Source: Osedax fenrisi (Eukaryota; Annelida; Polychaeta; Sabellida; Siboglinidae). Taken from it: a DNA stretch of 64,000 nt. The DNA lies in NCBI GenBank assembly GCA_964019155.1, contig OZ025243.1, forward strand, positions 15,374,761 to 15,438,760, in the 5' to 3' direction. A program made the position numbers and the translations under genes. A model generated the notes under the pieces. The model was given only the letters and a program-made list of their open reading frames with translations. It was not told the origin of the DNA and ran no database searches. Position 1 is the stretch's first letter; every line of letters starts with the position of its first letter. Below, piece after piece: positions 11,540-23,795 of the stretch.

Positions 11540-12389
11540 CACCTGTTGAATGGTGCGGGGTTTACAATAAAACTTGTTATCGAACCATTTTATTAAATGA
11601 GATTATTTAATATTAAATATAACTAATATAAATATATATATGTATACTAAAATATTAAATTAATATAATGTAACTCTATCCTACCATTCATGCATATATT
11701 GACATGATAATGTATCCTATAATATGTATATTATCAATAAGTTGAGTATATATATATATATATATATTGGTTCTATAAAATTTTAATTCATTAATCAAAA
11801 ATATAAAATACTTAATTTAGGGGTTATGTTCAGCTATTATAATGTATGTTTGGTGATATAAATTACTCTGGTATGATTTATATTCGGTTCGGTATTTTAA
11901 TTAAGTGTAAGGTTTCAAATATTAGCAAGGACGTGATTTAATATATCGTGCATTTGCATTATGGTCCCCCAGTAAGTAAAGTAATCAAATATCCTAATCA
12001 GATTACAATATAGCAAGTAATCAGTTGACTATAAAGGGCTGTGTATTGATTACGATCACAGATTACAATTCGATTACAATCATTGATATTCATTCTATTA
12101 CGAAAATTGATTTAAATTTGTGATCAGTTAACTATCATTGAGTATAATCATATTAATATCAATTATGTAAATTTGTTCTGGTCAATGATCAATTAAGTTG
12201 ACGATCAATGATTATCAACTGATCATAAATCAATGTTAGTGATAAGTTAACTATCATTGATTACAATCATATTAATCCTATCAATCATATTAATCCTATC
12301 AATTATTTAGAAGTGTAGTTTGTAATCAAAGCATATTTTCTTATCAATGATTGTAATATTATTGTAATCATATTATGATCAGTTAAGCA

Positions 12390-12530
12390 CAAATAATAAC
12401 GATGATTGATTGATAATTTATTTAAGCAAATACATAGCCGAAAATATAATCGAAAGTATAAAGTATAAATATTTGCTAACGATAACATATGTTATAGAAA
12501 TAAACAAAGAATAATACGAAATTAAAACGA
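12390..12530 (+). repeat. Dispersed repeat R1, partial copy
   Basis: It contains GATAATTTATTTAAGCAAAT, then TTTGCTAACGATAACAT and GAAATAAACAAAGAATAATA. The same string of landmarks occurs at 55507-55650 in this orientation and, reverse-complemented, at 27950-28090. Shorter matches (GTTAGCAAATATTTATACTT) lie at about 22520 and 23453. Confidence 0.65.
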
Positions 12531-12619
12531 TGATCAAACTATAATCTAACCACTATCACTGATTACTTTAATTACCAGGCCATAGTATACATTTAAATTG
12601 TATACAAAAATGCAATGAA

Positions 12620-12985
12620 AAAACTCATTTTTAAAACAATGATTTCAATATGATTATATAAAATTCATAATATAGTTTAATACACATTATAGTATTTTGA
12701 ATGTCGACATAAATAATATAAAAATCATCGTTCAATTAAAACCTACATTATAAATAAGTCGCATGCTTTAATAACATATTTAGATAGAAATAAAAATTAA
12801 AAATATGTATGAATTATATTTAATAAATTAATCAATATCTCTAATATTATGATTCAAAGATGTATTGAAATATAATTAAATATACAACTGAAAAGTATAT
12901 AAGTATTTGTAGAGTATATAGTTGTGAGTATAAAATGAAACCATTGCAGATATAGCGAGCTTTCATCATTAATATTATATTATAT
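12620..12985 (+). repeat. Dispersed repeat R2, copy 1
   Basis: This shares a collinear series of blocks with 60925-61260: AATGATTTCAATATGATTAT, GACATAAATAATATAAAAA, TTAATCAATATCT with GATTCAAAGAT, and ATTAAATATAC followed by GAGTATA and GCAGATATAG. It is non-coding and of unknown origin, probably an old transposon. Confidence 0.6.
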
Positions 12986-13813
12986 AAATACAATAGATAA
13001 ATACAATAGATATAGTAAATACAATAGATACATAATCATTACAATTAAAACCAAATGGCAAAAGCAAAACATAAATACAAATATAAAACAACTCATAATG
13101 AAAACTATAAAGTAAACCTAAACCCAATCAAAAACAAAAATGAATTAACAGTAGAATATCGTGGAACTTCAGCCTAGTTTAAATTTTAAAATCTAAATTC
13201 AATTATTACAAATTTTATAATTAATTATGTTAAAATTTCAAGAATAATTTCAACAAAAGTAAAAATAAGATTACTATAACATTATTATTTCGGATTTTCA
13301 CCCGGAAGTCGGACTTCGAAAGTTCATTGTTATTGTAGTATTCGTAAAAGTGAAATATTTATATAAACATTCCAATATATAGTTATTAACTCATTATATT
13401 CTTAATAATATGCGAATTCGCAGACGATATAGTTTCCCCATTTAAATATTCTATAACATCGATATCATAGTATAATGCATTATAGATATTATCTTATCTA
13501 ATCTAAACATGTTTATAGATATATACGGTTTAATATTTGTAATCGATGTGTATGTATCTTAAAGTGAATAAAGTCGGCCACCGGAAGTCCTTGGTACCGT
13601 CAAGTAACCATGGTTACCATATGCATATGAACATTTTTATATAGAGTTACACTGTATATCATACACTGTATAAATATGGCATTCCGTAATCCGTCTTGCA
13701 GTTTTAATATTTATATAATTTTAAATATTTCAATCACCGACATTTGAAATATTATTAAAATATGAACTTTGCAGATATATATAATATATATATATATATA
13801 TTATATATATATA

Positions 13814-13859
<46 letters not shown>

Positions 13860-14692
13860 TATTAATACATGAACTGTTAACACTAATGTGTATCCTATAG
13901 GGTATATATATATATATATTTATATATATGAATATCATTACGTAAAATAGTCGGATCAATGAACTGTCAATGAACAACTTGCTCGCATTTCCTAATGGGC
14001 GACGCCAAAATGGAACTTGTTTCGTACGCAATATTTGTCGATAAGCGTGGAAAATAAATGGACAATTTTCATTCCAGCAGCAATTTCGCCGATGCAAATT
14101 GCTCGATAGTTACAGATAACAAATCGGTGTGGAACGCCTTAAGTATAGTTAAGACACATTAGTAAGTAGCTAGTAAGTGAATTATAAAGATCAAGGTTCG
14201 GTATTAGGTGTATATGTGGACTTTATTATCTCGTGACATGTTCAATTCATAAGGTTATTTAGTTAATATATTTAATTTGTCGTTGTTTTTTTATTATTAA
14301 ATGTAATCTTATATAGTTTCACACATTATAAATTGATTACGTCGGTTTATCCTACTATTATGTCAGCATTCGCTATGTCGATGTTATCGAGGGATGTGGA
14401 ATTAGGTGTTTATTATATTCTGTTTAAAATCTATTGAATTTTAAGTAGTTCATTAATTTAATTTATGTTAAAGACCGACACCGTCGTCGACCGTTGTGCC
14501 CGATAAATCAAGCGTTGAAAATAAAAACAACAACAAACAATAGAACGAAACATAAACGAAAAAATATAAAATATAATAATAACGAACAATATGAATGCGG
14601 AAAGTACTCAACATTAATATAAGATTATAAATATTAATAAAAATAGTGATGAAAATAGGGATCAGGGAAATTCAGTGATACATTATACGTTT

Positions 14693-15905
14693 TTAATAGA
14701 AATTTGAATGAATTAGTGGATTAAGTAGAGCGTAGTTTATAGAGTAGTTTATTGCATATATATATCTTATACGCCCCTTATAAGGGGGGGATATATTCCA
14801 TGCACAAATATTTGTGGAATTTAGATTAAGTTTAGAGAGTAGAAGTAGAAGGTAAGAAGTAGTAGAACGGAGAGATATATTATGAGTGGGAATCATACAC
14901 CGAAGAAGATATATTTGCAGGTCCGTTGTGGTGAAGATAATTTTGAGTAGAAGAAATTTAAACATTATTCGAAATTTAATTGGTAACCAATGCAATCTCT
15001 TTAAATATGGAGAAATATGTATTTGAGAGAAACAATTAATTTCAAAAATACTAATGCATTCTGTGGTATTCGTAATTTTTAATTTAATAGTCAGGTTAGG
15101 AGAAAAGAATAATATTACAGTAATCAAAAAGTTATAATATAAAAGATGAGGTGAGAGTTATAGATACATTAAAGTAGATGGATTACGGATTTAATGGAAA
15201 TAATGAAGATGCTAGTTTATATAGTGAAGAAGATTTGAGATATTGCGATGAAAATACAGAGAACTCTCGAAATAAACACCAAGATATTTAAAATTGCCAG
15301 AATATAATATGATATGATTGTTAATCATGATGAAAGGTGAAACTATTAATGGGTATGATAGGGTAGGTATATATATATAAAGTATACCTATAAAGGTATA
15401 AGGGCCTATTTATAAGAAGGCAGATGGAGAAATGTGGTTTCTGTTTTATTGTGATTCAGTGATAGAGAGTTATTTGATAGCCAATTGTGGATAGATTTAG
15501 TATAGCTAGACATAATAAGAGTTGGAGCGAAATTTAGATCGGAAGTGAAGTTTACGTTAAGTTGTGTTTCATCTTCGTATGAGTGAACTGAGATAAGGGT
15601 AAATTGAGAAATAATATTACAAAATAGGAAGAAGATCAATATTGAAAAGAAAAGATCATAATTCAGAGCCTTGGAAGACTCCGTTATTGAAGGATACTTC
15701 TATAGCAAATAACTATAGTTCAATAGTTATAACTATAATTAGTTGAGGAGAGTTGTGGTTTCGTATACATCTATAAAAGTATAGTTGATGTGTAAATGTA
15801 GGTGTCATCAGCATGCATTTAATAGATAATATAATATGTATTTGATGCAATACATCATGTATTGCGTATATATTAAAAGTAGGGATCCCAGGCACTACCA
15901 TGGAT
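14693..15905 (-). pseudogene. Decayed LINE ORF2 (CR1/L2/Rex-like) on the minus strand
   Basis: In three broken segments the minus strand shows late reverse-transcriptase and C-terminal landmarks. At 15639-15406 it reads YEDETQLNVNF (degraded YADDTQL box) and IHNWLSNNSLSLNHNKTE. At 15127-14693 it reads HISPYLKRLHWLPIKFRIMF, then LRSTTSYLLL and a degraded terminal region. These are hallmarks of the C-terminal half of CR1/L2/Rex-like ORF2. Stops separate the parts and the catalytic box is mutated. There is no endonuclease domain, so this is a 5'-truncated dead copy. Confidence 0.75.
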
Positions 15906-16136
15906 AACTATAGTTGGATAACTATAGTATATATACTATATAATATAGTATACTATCTCAGTATAGTTATGTATATATAGGTTGGTATTTATAAAGGTTA
16001 TAAGTTATAAGTTATAACGTATAACCTATACGTTTTGTTTGGTGTATTGGATGTATTGGAAGTGCGTCTCGTTATAACGTAACCTATAGGTAACGCCGTT
16101 TTACTTTAGTTTTATTCGAGCGCATGCGTACATGCG

Positions 16137-16240
16137 TGTATATATATATATACACGTATATATGTATATATACACGTATATATGTATATATATACACGTA
16201 TATATGTATATATACACGTATATATGTATATACATATACG
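16137..16240. repeat. TATATGTATATATACACG minisatellite
   Basis: About five to six tandem copies of an 18-20 bp unit (TATATGTATATATACACG), itself nearly palindromic. It flanks a GC-richer stretch with TGCGTG/GTGTGTAC motifs. Confidence 0.75.
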
Positions 16241-16651
16241 TGCTGTATCGAGTTAGATCGAAGTTGCGCGTAACGTAGTGTATATGTTGTATCGAGAGCT
16301 GCGGTGTTTGTGTGTACAATATATGTACATGTTTTGTGATGTTTGCGTGCGTATTAGTGCTGCGACGCTCGCCTTTAGTGTATGCGTGCGCACACAGAAA
16401 TGCCTATTAATAACTTTATATATATATATATATATATATACACGTACAACATATAAATAAAATACATATTAACTAACTTCATTTGATTTATGTTGCCAGT
16501 TGTTTGTGTATTTATTGAGTTTTAATTTTTACATTTTATATTTTGTATTTATTATATTAATTAACAATTTTATAAAATACTATTTTATTTAGAAAATTAT
16601 TTGTTCGTTATTTACACGTATTAACACTATGCAATATACAATGCAGAAACA

Positions 16652-16652
<1 letters not shown>

Positions 16653-16713
<61 letters not shown>
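16653..16713. repeat. (TA)n tract inside a palindrome
   Basis: About 28 TA dinucleotides are bounded by CAATC on the left and GATTG on the right, so the whole block is self-complementary and could extrude a cruciform. Confidence 0.85.
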
Positions 16714-16927
16714 TGTTATCTATAGATTACTTTTTAAGAAAGAACAAAAGGAGAGAGATATAGGGATATAGAATATATACAGATACGGGGAGATGTAGGG
16801 GAGGAGACATAAATATATGGGAAATATAGAGTGAGAGAGGTTGAGATAGAGGAATAGTTGATCGATATATTGATTGAATTGATTGCATGTTTATTTAGAC
16901 ACTTAAATAAATTATAAATGATTTCTC

Positions 16928-16929
<2 letters not shown>

Positions 16930-16981
<52 letters not shown>

Positions 16982-17023
16982 TATAGTATATATACTATAA
17001 TATATATATATATATATATAGGA
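16930..17023. repeat. Two (TA)n tracts separated by CTATAGTATATACTATA
   Basis: Long alternating TA runs with a short self-complementary interruption (CTATAGTATATACTATA). Confidence 0.85.
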
Positions 17024-18499
17024 TATATATAAGTATTTATGTGTATATTAGATAATAAGTCATATGCATGAGTTATTATAATAGCATTACGTTGATCTTA
17101 AAATAATAAACTAACGAGTAGAGAGAAGAATAGGGGAAAGTATTAAGTAGGTATATACATATAATAGCTTTTTTAAAAATGTAATTTAGTTTGTTTATGT
17201 CAAATTGTCAAATATCAACTATGAGATAACAGGGGTGTCGATATTATGTGCAATTAGGGTGAAAATGTATGAAAATGTATGTTGCTTAGATAACAGTTTA
17301 TAACTTTGTAACAAATTATGAAAAATACACAATATTTAAGGCACATTGTAAAATATAATTAGATCTATAAGATGTATTTATATTAAAAAATATTTAAAAT
17401 AACTATATTTTTAAATGAGCTAGAATCTATAATATAGGTAGGTTGTTTGAGTTGTAACGACAAAATCAGTTTTTTGTTTATAATTAAAAAAATATAAATA
17501 TTAAAAAAAAAACTATGCTTATATGAATTATAATTATATTGATTAACATGTCATACATCAATTGTTTTTTGTTTGGAATTATATTTTAGATGATCTCTAG
17601 GGTGTCGATATTGCGTGAATGTCGATATTAGAGCACTCTCCCCTACTGCTGGGTAAATAATTCCTATAGTCCGAATTTCTATTTCTTTTAACTGTTATTC
17701 TAATCAATGAATGCATTATTGTATAGCTCCCACATGTAGTTCCCCTAGTCCCCATATAAAAAATCCCCTAGTCCCCTAGTCGATATATATCACTTGTCAT
17801 TCAATTTGATTTGCACTTTCCATAGATAAAATGTACTCGACATTATATAGGTATCGTTTCAAATCGTTTATTATCGTTTCCTATCGTTTCAAAATATCTC
17901 ATACATATTGATAAACCAATGTTTGTTAACTATGTTAACCTATTCCATTACATTGTGTCTTCTTCACTTTTTGATAATTCAATTTGGCATTATCTCATTC
18001 GCTTGATATATTGCACTCTCCATTACTCTTACCAACCGAACTTAAGTTCGAATAAGAATAATTATTCTAATTAGACTTAAGTGTCCATGGTTTAATAATA
18101 TTGAGCTTGTTAACCTGAGACAATTGCCAAAAGTAGTAAACTATAGTATACTTCATAGACAACAACGTAAATATTCATCGTCTAAACTTGATTTTGATTA
18201 TATTGCTTTTAAAGTTTGTCAATAACTGTACAAGAATCAACTTCTCACCACCAAATTATCATACTTCACTGATATGATCCGGTAGTTAACTACTGTCAGT
18301 AGTCTACTGACAACTACCATAATGGTAGCATATCTTATAAGCAATATTACAAATTATCATTTACCTTAGTGTGTAAAACCCAGAACAATCATCTTCCTGA
18401 ACCACCTAACTCAGTCGTGTATTCCTCGTTTACAAATGTCTACTAACACAAAAATCTAGTATTATCGATGTAGTATTCTATAGATATATTATATACCTA

Positions 18500-19168
18500 C
18501 CCAGCAAACATTAACAGCTTCATAACAGACTCATAACAACATAACAGCCTCATAACAGCCTTAAAACAGCATATTCTAAAATTACAGCCTCATATCTGCT
18601 TCATAACAGGATCTTATGAAAAAAAACAGCCTAATATCAGACTCATAACATCATTATGGTAATATCCTCATAAGAGCCTACATAAATTCTATAAAAACAG
18701 CCTCATAACAGACTCACAACAGAATTATGGTAATATCCTCATAAATTATATAAAAACAGCTTCATAACAGACTCATAACAGCAATATGATAATATCCTTA
18801 TAATAGCCTACATAAATTATATAAAAAATAGCATCATAACAGAATCATAACATAATTATGGTAATATCCTCATAAATTATATAAAAACAGCTTCATAACA
18901 GACTCATAACAGCAATATGATAATATCCTCATAATAGCCTACATTAATTCTATAAAAGCAGCCTCATAACAGACTCATAACATAATTATGGTAATATCCT
19001 CATAAATTATATAAAAACAGCTTCATAACAGACGCATAACAGCAATATGATAATATCCTTATAATAGCCTACATAAATTATATAAAAAATAGCATCATAA
19101 CAGAATCATAACAGCATTATGATAATATCCTCATAATAACCTACATACATTTCATAAAAACAGTCGGG
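18500..19168. mobile_element. Tandem-array element beginning CCCAGCAAACATTAACAG
   Basis: The left end, TA then CCCAGCAAACATTAACAGC, is followed by an array of CATAACAG-type motifs arranged in a higher-order period of about 130 bp (CAGCTTCATAACAGACTCAT recurs near 18757, 18888 and 19018). It ends with CAGTCGGG then TA, a degraded inverse of the left end. This may be a complete element of about 669 bp with a TA target duplication, or the left part of a larger element ending at 25129, where the intact inverse end lies. There is no ORF. Confidence 0.6.
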
Positions 19169-19181
19169 TAAGGCTATATCA

Positions 19182-19222
19182 CAGAACTAGAGAGAAATTT
19201 CAGAAATTTATCTCTAGCTCTA
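19182..19222. mobile_element. Short hairpin MITE, AGAGCTAGAGAGAAA family, copy 1
   Basis: AGAACTAGAGAGAAATTT and AAATTTATCTCTAGCTCT form a near-perfect stem. The same terminal sequence occurs at 25210-25266 and at both ends of 27472-28383. Confidence 0.7.
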
Positions 19223-19276
19223 TGGGCTATATATACATATATACATATATTTTTAAACTATAAACTATAAATCTAT

Positions 19277-19277
<1 letters not shown>

Positions 19278-19322
<45 letters not shown>
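19278..19322. repeat. (TA)n microsatellite
   Basis: About 22 TA dinucleotides, flanked by ATCTATGG and ATGGATAG. Confidence 0.9.
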
Positions 19323-19324
<2 letters not shown>

Positions 19325-19853
19325 ATAGCATAAGGATGTGTTTCACCATAGATTTATAGTTTACAATGTAAAATACAGATCTATGCATTTAAATAATTCT
19401 GTTTGTATACTGTATTCTGTAATATACAAAGATTATAATCAAAGATAATTACAAAAAATATAATTTAAAATTTAAATTGTAATATAAAGTTTTCCTATAT
19501 CATTTAATTCAATTTATAAGACAATAAAGTGGCTCAACAAAATAGTAAGTAGACATAATATTATATTATATATTAATATAATTGTATATATATACCGTTG
19601 TAGCTATATATTAGTTTAGTATTTAAGTTATTTAAAAAATAAATTTATTTATAATTATTAAAAGTTTCAACACGAAACCAAACGTTTTAATAATAATTAT
19701 GATAAAATAAAGTGTATTATCATAATTAAATAACTCATAGAATATATATATATATACAATATATTTTTAACTAAATTAGTTAGTAAATACAATTAAAATA
19801 ATTATTATTTTATGAAGGATATTAATAATTAATATCCTAAATATCCTAAATAT

Positions 19854-20122
19854 GGTAGCCAGTAACCTTGTACGAGGTAATCTCGTACGAGTAATTTCGT
19901 ACGACTTGTTAAATTTAATTTATTTCATAATAATACAGTTTTTATACGATTATATATAATAACTTATTATATATTGATATCATATATTATATTATATATA
20001 TTCGTATGAGAACTGTATAATTATGAAATAAATTAAATTTAATAAGTCGTACGAGATTACTAAATAAGTTGTACGAAATTACCTCGTACGGGATTACCTC
20101 GTACTAGATTAATGGCATTCCT
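19854..20122. mobile_element. GGTAGCCAGTAAC inverted-repeat MITE, copy 1
   Basis: It begins GGTAGCCAGTAACCTTGTAC and ends in GTACTAGATTAATGGCATTCC. The arms contain repeated CGTACGAGGTAAT/ATTACCTCGTACG motifs and AATTTAATTTATTTCATAAT. Nested inside the foldback element. Confidence 0.7.
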
Positions 20123-20159
20123 AAATATCCTTAATATTATTAATTTAATAATTAAATAT

Positions 20160-20300
20160 CGTATTATTATAATAATTTATATAATAATTATAATAATAAT
20201 TATAATAATAATTATAATAATAATTATAATAATAATTATAATAATAATTATAATAATAATTATAATAAATTATAATAATCATAATAATTATTATAAATTA
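20160..20300. repeat. (TAATAATTA)n simple repeat
   Basis: About fifteen copies of TAATAATTA-like units separate the two GGTAGCCAGTAAC MITE copies. Confidence 0.85.
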
Positions 20301-20330
20301 TAATATAATTATTATAATACAATATTGTAA

Positions 20331-20590
20331 GGTAGCCAGTAACCTCGTACGAGGTAATCTCGTACGAGTAATTTCGCACGACTTGTTAAATGTAATTTAT
20401 TTCATAATAATACAGTTTGTATACGATTATATATAATAACTTAGTATATATTGATATCATATATTGTATTATATTATTGTATTATCTATATTCATATAAG
20501 AACTGTATAATTATGAAATAAATTAAATTTAATAAGTCGTACGAAATTACCTCGTACTGGATTACCTCGTAAGAGATTACTGGCATTCCT
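20331..20590. mobile_element. GGTAGCCAGTAAC inverted-repeat MITE, copy 2
   Basis: Same ends and internal order as the copy at 19854-20122 (GGTAGCCAGTAACCTCGTAC ... GAGATTACTGGCATTCC), differing at scattered sites and by small indels. The pair looks like a local duplication or a double insertion. Confidence 0.7.
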
Positions 20591-20837
20591 AAGAGTTATT
20601 TAATTTTGATAAAAAATACTTTATTTTATCATAATTATTATTAAAACATTCGGTTTCATGTTGATACCTGGGTTGAAACTTTTAACATTATGATAATGTT
20701 AAATTAAATTTAATTATAATATTCAAGTAGTACTATAGTAGTCAATATTTTTTTTTATTTATGTATATGTGATTATTTATAATACACTTAATTACGTTAT
20801 ACATGTATAACTTGTGTTGTCAGTGTTGTAGAAGTAT

Positions 20838-21250
20838 ATATTTAAAATCAGAATCGCGTAAGAGCTTTAAATAACGAAAGAGATGATTCTAAATAGATCA
20901 CTAAATTGCGTATACATTTTATATGTTCATAAATATTATTCCTAAATTATTATTTTACATATATTATATGATATAATTATTATAATAATATTATATTATA
21001 TTATATTAAATATATTTAATAGTAGAAATATATATTCTATTAATTCATTATTTTATTCATTATGATTAGTATAATGATTATACCTACTATATTTATAAAT
21101 ATATATATATATATATATTTACACAATCAAAGTTACTTTGAAAGTATAATAATTATGAAAATATAAAATGTATACCAAATTTCGCGATCTATTTAAAACC
21201 GTAACTTTTGTTATTTAGAGCACTCACCCGATTCTATTTTTAATATTTAC
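20838..21250. mobile_element. Inverted-repeat MITE (dispersed repeat R3, copy 1)
   Basis: The left arm reads AATCAGAATCGCGTAAGAGC, then TTTAAATAACGAAAG and TCTAAATAGATC. The right arm (21180-21250) carries the inverse (GATCTATTTAAAACCG ... GTTATTTAGAGCACTC ... GATTCTATTTTTAA). Its interior, AAATTGCGTATACATTTTAT followed by ATGTTCATAA, recurs at about 50952-50981. Confidence 0.6.
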
Positions 21251-22060
21251 GATTATAACTAGGATACCATTTATAATTGATTACTTTTTTTAAATATTAA
21301 TATTAATTAACCTATATTATATACTATATAATATGTAAGGTAATCAGTGATCACGTGTGGAGTGTTTTAATTTGGTTTTATAATTTTGTGTCCAATATCA
21401 ATTCTTCTATTTATAAATAATTATTTAAATTAACATTGTGCAAGATCACCATGGTGATTGCAATATTGCAATATTGACGATATCACTATCACTTCGTACG
21501 AGATCATTGGAATCCATATGTAATACACTAATAAATTATATAGTGATTATATAATATAGTATTATATTACTATAGTAAATATATATATTTTATTATCTAA
21601 TAGACTATCTATAGATATATATATATATATATATATTTTATAATTTATTTATAATTTGAAGTACAATATTAAATATTAAATATGTTTATATATTTTAGCA
21701 TACATATTTGTGCTAAAATCCTATTTTTAATCTCCTATATTATATAGGTATAATTACTTTTATGATATATTCATATGATTTAGTATTTAAATTTATATTA
21801 CCTACTAAATATTTGTGTTTTACATTCAGTACATTCATATTACACAATGCATATTCTTATGATGCTGTTTATATTAAATATAGTATATTTGATATTTATT
21901 CTAGCAAGATAGCCTATGATTTAAAAGTGTTGATGATGTGGGTATGACTATGTTTATGGCTAGAACTAGTATATTGGTATTGATTTTATTATCTTATAAA
22001 TTACTTATTCAATAATAAAATAATTTTTTGCTATCTTATTTTGTATTGATAGCTTGACTT
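21250..22060. other. AT-rich DNA, no gene seen
   Basis: Short palindromes (ATCACCATGGTGAT near 21448 and a doubled GCAATATT) and (TA)n near 21617-21638. Nothing coding is recognised. Confidence 0.45.
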
Positions 22061-22072
22061 ATGGATACTACA

Positions 22073-22900
22073 GATTATAACCAGAGCTATACATATAATC
22101 ATATATCAAACATTTTAAACTATAATGCAAACCTATTAATTTTTATTAAATATATAAGTTTACTTATAATCTTATTTATATATATTATACATTCATCTAT
22201 ATTACAACAGCAGTCCTTGATTATCATTGACATGACACCAAGATGAACAAGAGCAGTCCATATACTTTCGCCTTCGAGATAACAAATAGGTTAGAAAATA
22301 TTATTACTTTATACTTACGACTATTTCTACTTTATATTTGTCGTATAATGTCGTATATAGATATATTTGCTTACTAAAATAAATCATTCAACAGCAGTCC
22401 ATGATATTCTGTGACATAACACCTTCGATATTAATGCAGAAGCCCATGTCCACCTTCTATGATACATGCTTAGAGATGACAATATCTTTCCGTAACCTTT
22501 CTAGTTCGAGATAACAATAATGTTAGCAAATATTTATACTTTCAACTATATATTTGATTAAATATAAACTCAATTCATCAACAGCAGTTCATGATATTTA
22601 GTGCTGTGTCGCCTTCAAGATGACAATAGTATTCAGTGATAATCAATGATATGGTGCCTTAGAGATAACACTAGCAGTCTGTGATGCCTTCACGATGACT
22701 ATAAAATCTAAGTGAAGCCTTCATTAAATGCTGACTGATCAAGCTAGTAGCATTATTATATATGCAATCTTATATTATATTATGTATTTAATAGATCGTA
22801 TAATAAATATTCCGCCTGAAGGAATGTAATGAGACAATTTAGTCATGCCAACTTTTATATTGGGACATTATATTGTAATTTAATCTTATAAATTACTAAT
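22073..22900 (+). repeat. Direct duplication, unit 1
   Basis: The order of blocks (CAGAGCTATACATATAATCA; AAGTTTACTTATAA; ACAACAGCAGTCC; ATGAACAAGAGCAGTCCATA; CTTCGAGATAACAA; ATGCCAACTTTTATATTGGG) recurs in the same orientation at 23245-23795. AACAGCAGTCCATGAT motifs also iterate inside the unit. No long ORF; function unknown. Confidence 0.7.
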
Positions 22901-23244
22901 ATTGTAGGTAACATTTTGTATTTAGTTATCATATTTAATTGGCAAGCTTGACGTATGTTTCTTTATAGACATTTATATGTATAAGTGGATATAGGTTGTT
23001 AGCAACGGAACACGTATTTTGAAATCAACGGCTAAAATGCACACTGTGCATTGTACAGTCAACAAGATTAAGCGTTATAAGTCATAATGTTATAACACAT
23101 AAAATATATCTTCCTCATATAAGCTAGAATGTAAGTGTCATTTAGTAAGTAAAGAAGTCATATTTTTATAGGTTATGATTCATTTGTATATATTGTTTTT
23201 ATTTTATTATCTTCAAAGCCACTCTCATGCTAATACAATAAAAT

Positions 23245-23795
23245 TATAATGAGAGCTAATACATATAAATATATATCAAAAACTATACACAAACCTATTA
23301 CTTTATATTACATATATAAGTTTACTTATAACCTTATTTATATATATTATATATCCATTTAGATGACAACAGCAGCCCATGATTATCATTGACTTGCTTT
23401 TTCAAGATGAACAACAGCAGTCCATATACTTTCACCTTCGAGATAACAACTATGTTAGCAAATATTTATACTTGCGACTATATCAACTATATATTTACTT
23501 AAATAAAAATCACTCAGTCCACATCTGAACGGGTCGGCTTCGAGAAACTACATCAGTCCATGATAATCATTGACAGGAAGCCTTAGATATAAAAATAGCA
23601 GTCGGTGCTTCCTTTGTGATTATCATGGAATCTCCGTGAAGCCCTCTTAGATACATGCTAGTAGCATGATTCAATATGCAACCTATATTATATTGTGTAT
23701 TTAATAGATCATGGAATAAATATTTTGCCTGGAATAGGAATATAATGTGAAAATGTAGTCATGCCGACTTTTACATTGGGACATTATATTGTCGG
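23245..23795 (+). repeat. Direct duplication, unit 2
   Basis: A diverged, shorter copy of 22073-22900, ending with ATGCCGACTTTTACATTGGG. It is followed by a GC-richer stretch to about 24170 containing the palindrome AGGAATACGTATTCCT (24051-24066) and an AATAAA near 24164. A 74-codon open frame there (23789-24013) has no recognisable domain. Confidence 0.65.

Larger units (their letters stand above)
11545..14690. other. Repeat-rich intergenic DNA, no gene seen
   Basis: This contains (TA)n tracts (11747-11766 and 13780-13858), a segment at about 11980-12300 dominated by GATTACAATCAT/TGATTGTAATC motifs with a direct duplication offset by about 118 bp (12119 and 12238), and copies of two dispersed repeats (12.39-12.53 and 12.62-12.98 kb). 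From 13960 to 14110 a slightly GC-richer, open minus-strand stretch precedes nothing recognisable. No supported gene. Confidence 0.5.
15906..18498. other. Microsatellite-rich intergenic DNA, no gene seen
   Basis: This is dominated by simple repeats: a TA/ACG minisatellite (16137-16240), (TA)n tracts at 16417-16441, 16655-16710, 16934-16980 and 16999-17022, a purine-rich stretch at about 16736-16860, and an ATCGTTTCAAATCGTTT repeat near 17858-17895. A hairpin GTAGTTAACTACTGTCAGTAG with its complement lies at about 18272-18317. No coding region is recognised. Confidence 0.55.
19660..20685. mobile_element. Foldback element with nested inner copies
   Basis: The outer arms at 19660-19738 and 20592-20685 are long inverted repeats (AAAAGTTTCAACACGAAACC on the left; the right arm reads the same on the other strand), with TTAATAATAATTATGATAAA shared. 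Between them lie two copies of another inverted-repeat element and a (TAATAA)n run. No protein is encoded. It looks like a MITE or foldback that received later insertions. Confidence 0.7.

Noticed and set aside
9861..11610. Plus-strand open frames opposite the 585-codon gene
   Set aside because: Antisense shadows; the minus frame spans the whole region and has a nearby AATAAA and a coherent protein.
13801..14097. 98-codon minus-strand frame beginning MHRRNCCWNEN
   Set aside because: The C-terminal third is (TA)n-encoded and no family is recognised; no supporting context.
20112..20303. Ile-rich 63-codon frame
   Set aside because: Encoded by the (TAATAATTA)n simple repeat.
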